DNA of 14,291 nucleotides, from assembly GCA_003511885.1 (NCBI GenBank), contig DOIX01000158.1, positions 1-14,291 on the forward strand, given 5' to 3'. A model generated the notes under the pieces. The model ran no database searches and was not told the origin of the DNA. It saw only the letters and a list, made by a program, of their open reading frames with translations. Made by a program: the position numbers and the translations under genes. Of the stretch, positions 14,208-14,291 are shown piece by piece; within the stretch, counting starts at the first letter, position 1, and the number at the start of each line of letters is the position of its first letter. This stretch comes from Cyanobacteria bacterium UBA11153. GTDB lineage: Bacteria; Cyanobacteriota; Cyanobacteriia; Cyanobacteriales; Coleofasciculaceae.

Positions 14208-14261
14208 CAGTTGATAGTTGACAGTTGACAGTTGACAGTTGATAGTTGACAGTTGACAGTT
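14196..14261 (+). repeat. Heptanucleotide tandem repeat (GTTGAYA)n
   Basis: Nine consecutive 7-bp units (GTTGATA or GTTGACA) run from 14196 to 14258, followed by a partial GTT. This is the short tandemly repeated repetitive (STRR) type known from filamentous cyanobacteria. The first units overlap the end of the hydrolase gene and contain its TGA stop (14205-14207). Confidence 0.88.
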
Positions 14262-14291
14262 ATTTAATGGAAATCAAACCGTTTATCAAAC

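Noticed and set aside
14196..14261. CRISPR array
   Set aside because: The unit is 7 bp with no spacers; no cas genes are present.

Overview
This looks like chromosomal DNA of a filamentous cyanobacterium, probably a non-heterocystous Oscillatoriales-type genome (Microcoleus/Oscillatoria-like; the genus is a guess). Support: moderate-to-low GC, four copies of the HIP1 octamer GCGATCGC (434, 5253, 10937, 12971), cyanobacterial protein types (Uma2 nuclease, AAA-like/WD40 protein, G/H-type pilin-like proteins, NfeD plus SPFH pair), heptanucleotide tandem repeats, and many palindromic intergenic repeats of the kind abundant in these genomes. No tRNA, rRNA, CRISPR array or intact insertion sequence was seen.

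Layout. 81-560 (-): small secreted repeat protein. 809-2440 (+): two-gene NfeD/SPFH membrane-microdomain operon. 2441-2996: a hairpin, a MITE-like element with terminal inverted repeats, a 64-codon membrane ORF that resembles a collapsed pilin-like gene, and a second hairpin. 2997-3761 (-): Uma2-family nuclease-fold protein with a heptad-repeat tail. 4017-5684 (+): large ABC-2-type permease with no ATPase next to it. 5685-6337: 653 bp without a gene, filled with palindromic repeats. 6338-9269 (+): five tandem paralogues of a pilin-like protein separated by spacers of exactly 31 bp. 9423-9968 (+): two-helix membrane protein with a PH-like tail. 9997-12345 (+): AAA-like ATPase with a membrane helix and a shortened WD40 region. 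12534-14207 (+): alpha/beta hydrolase fused to a polytopic membrane domain, whose stop codon lies in a heptamer repeat array.

Most of these genes encode membrane or envelope proteins. The strongest signal is the five-gene pilin-like array: the conserved body of a cyanobacterial G/H pilin is kept, but the prepilin cleavage motif is replaced by a Cys-rich start. The last copy has lost a conserved cysteine and gained an early stop. The second strong signal is an upstream element of about 60-70 bp (11-bp-spaced AGTCGAT units, then paired ACTCAG boxes) found in the same orientation before the NfeD operon, the permease and the pilin-like array. It could put these three envelope loci under one control, or it could be a mobile repeat that settles upstream of genes. 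The sequence alone does not decide this.
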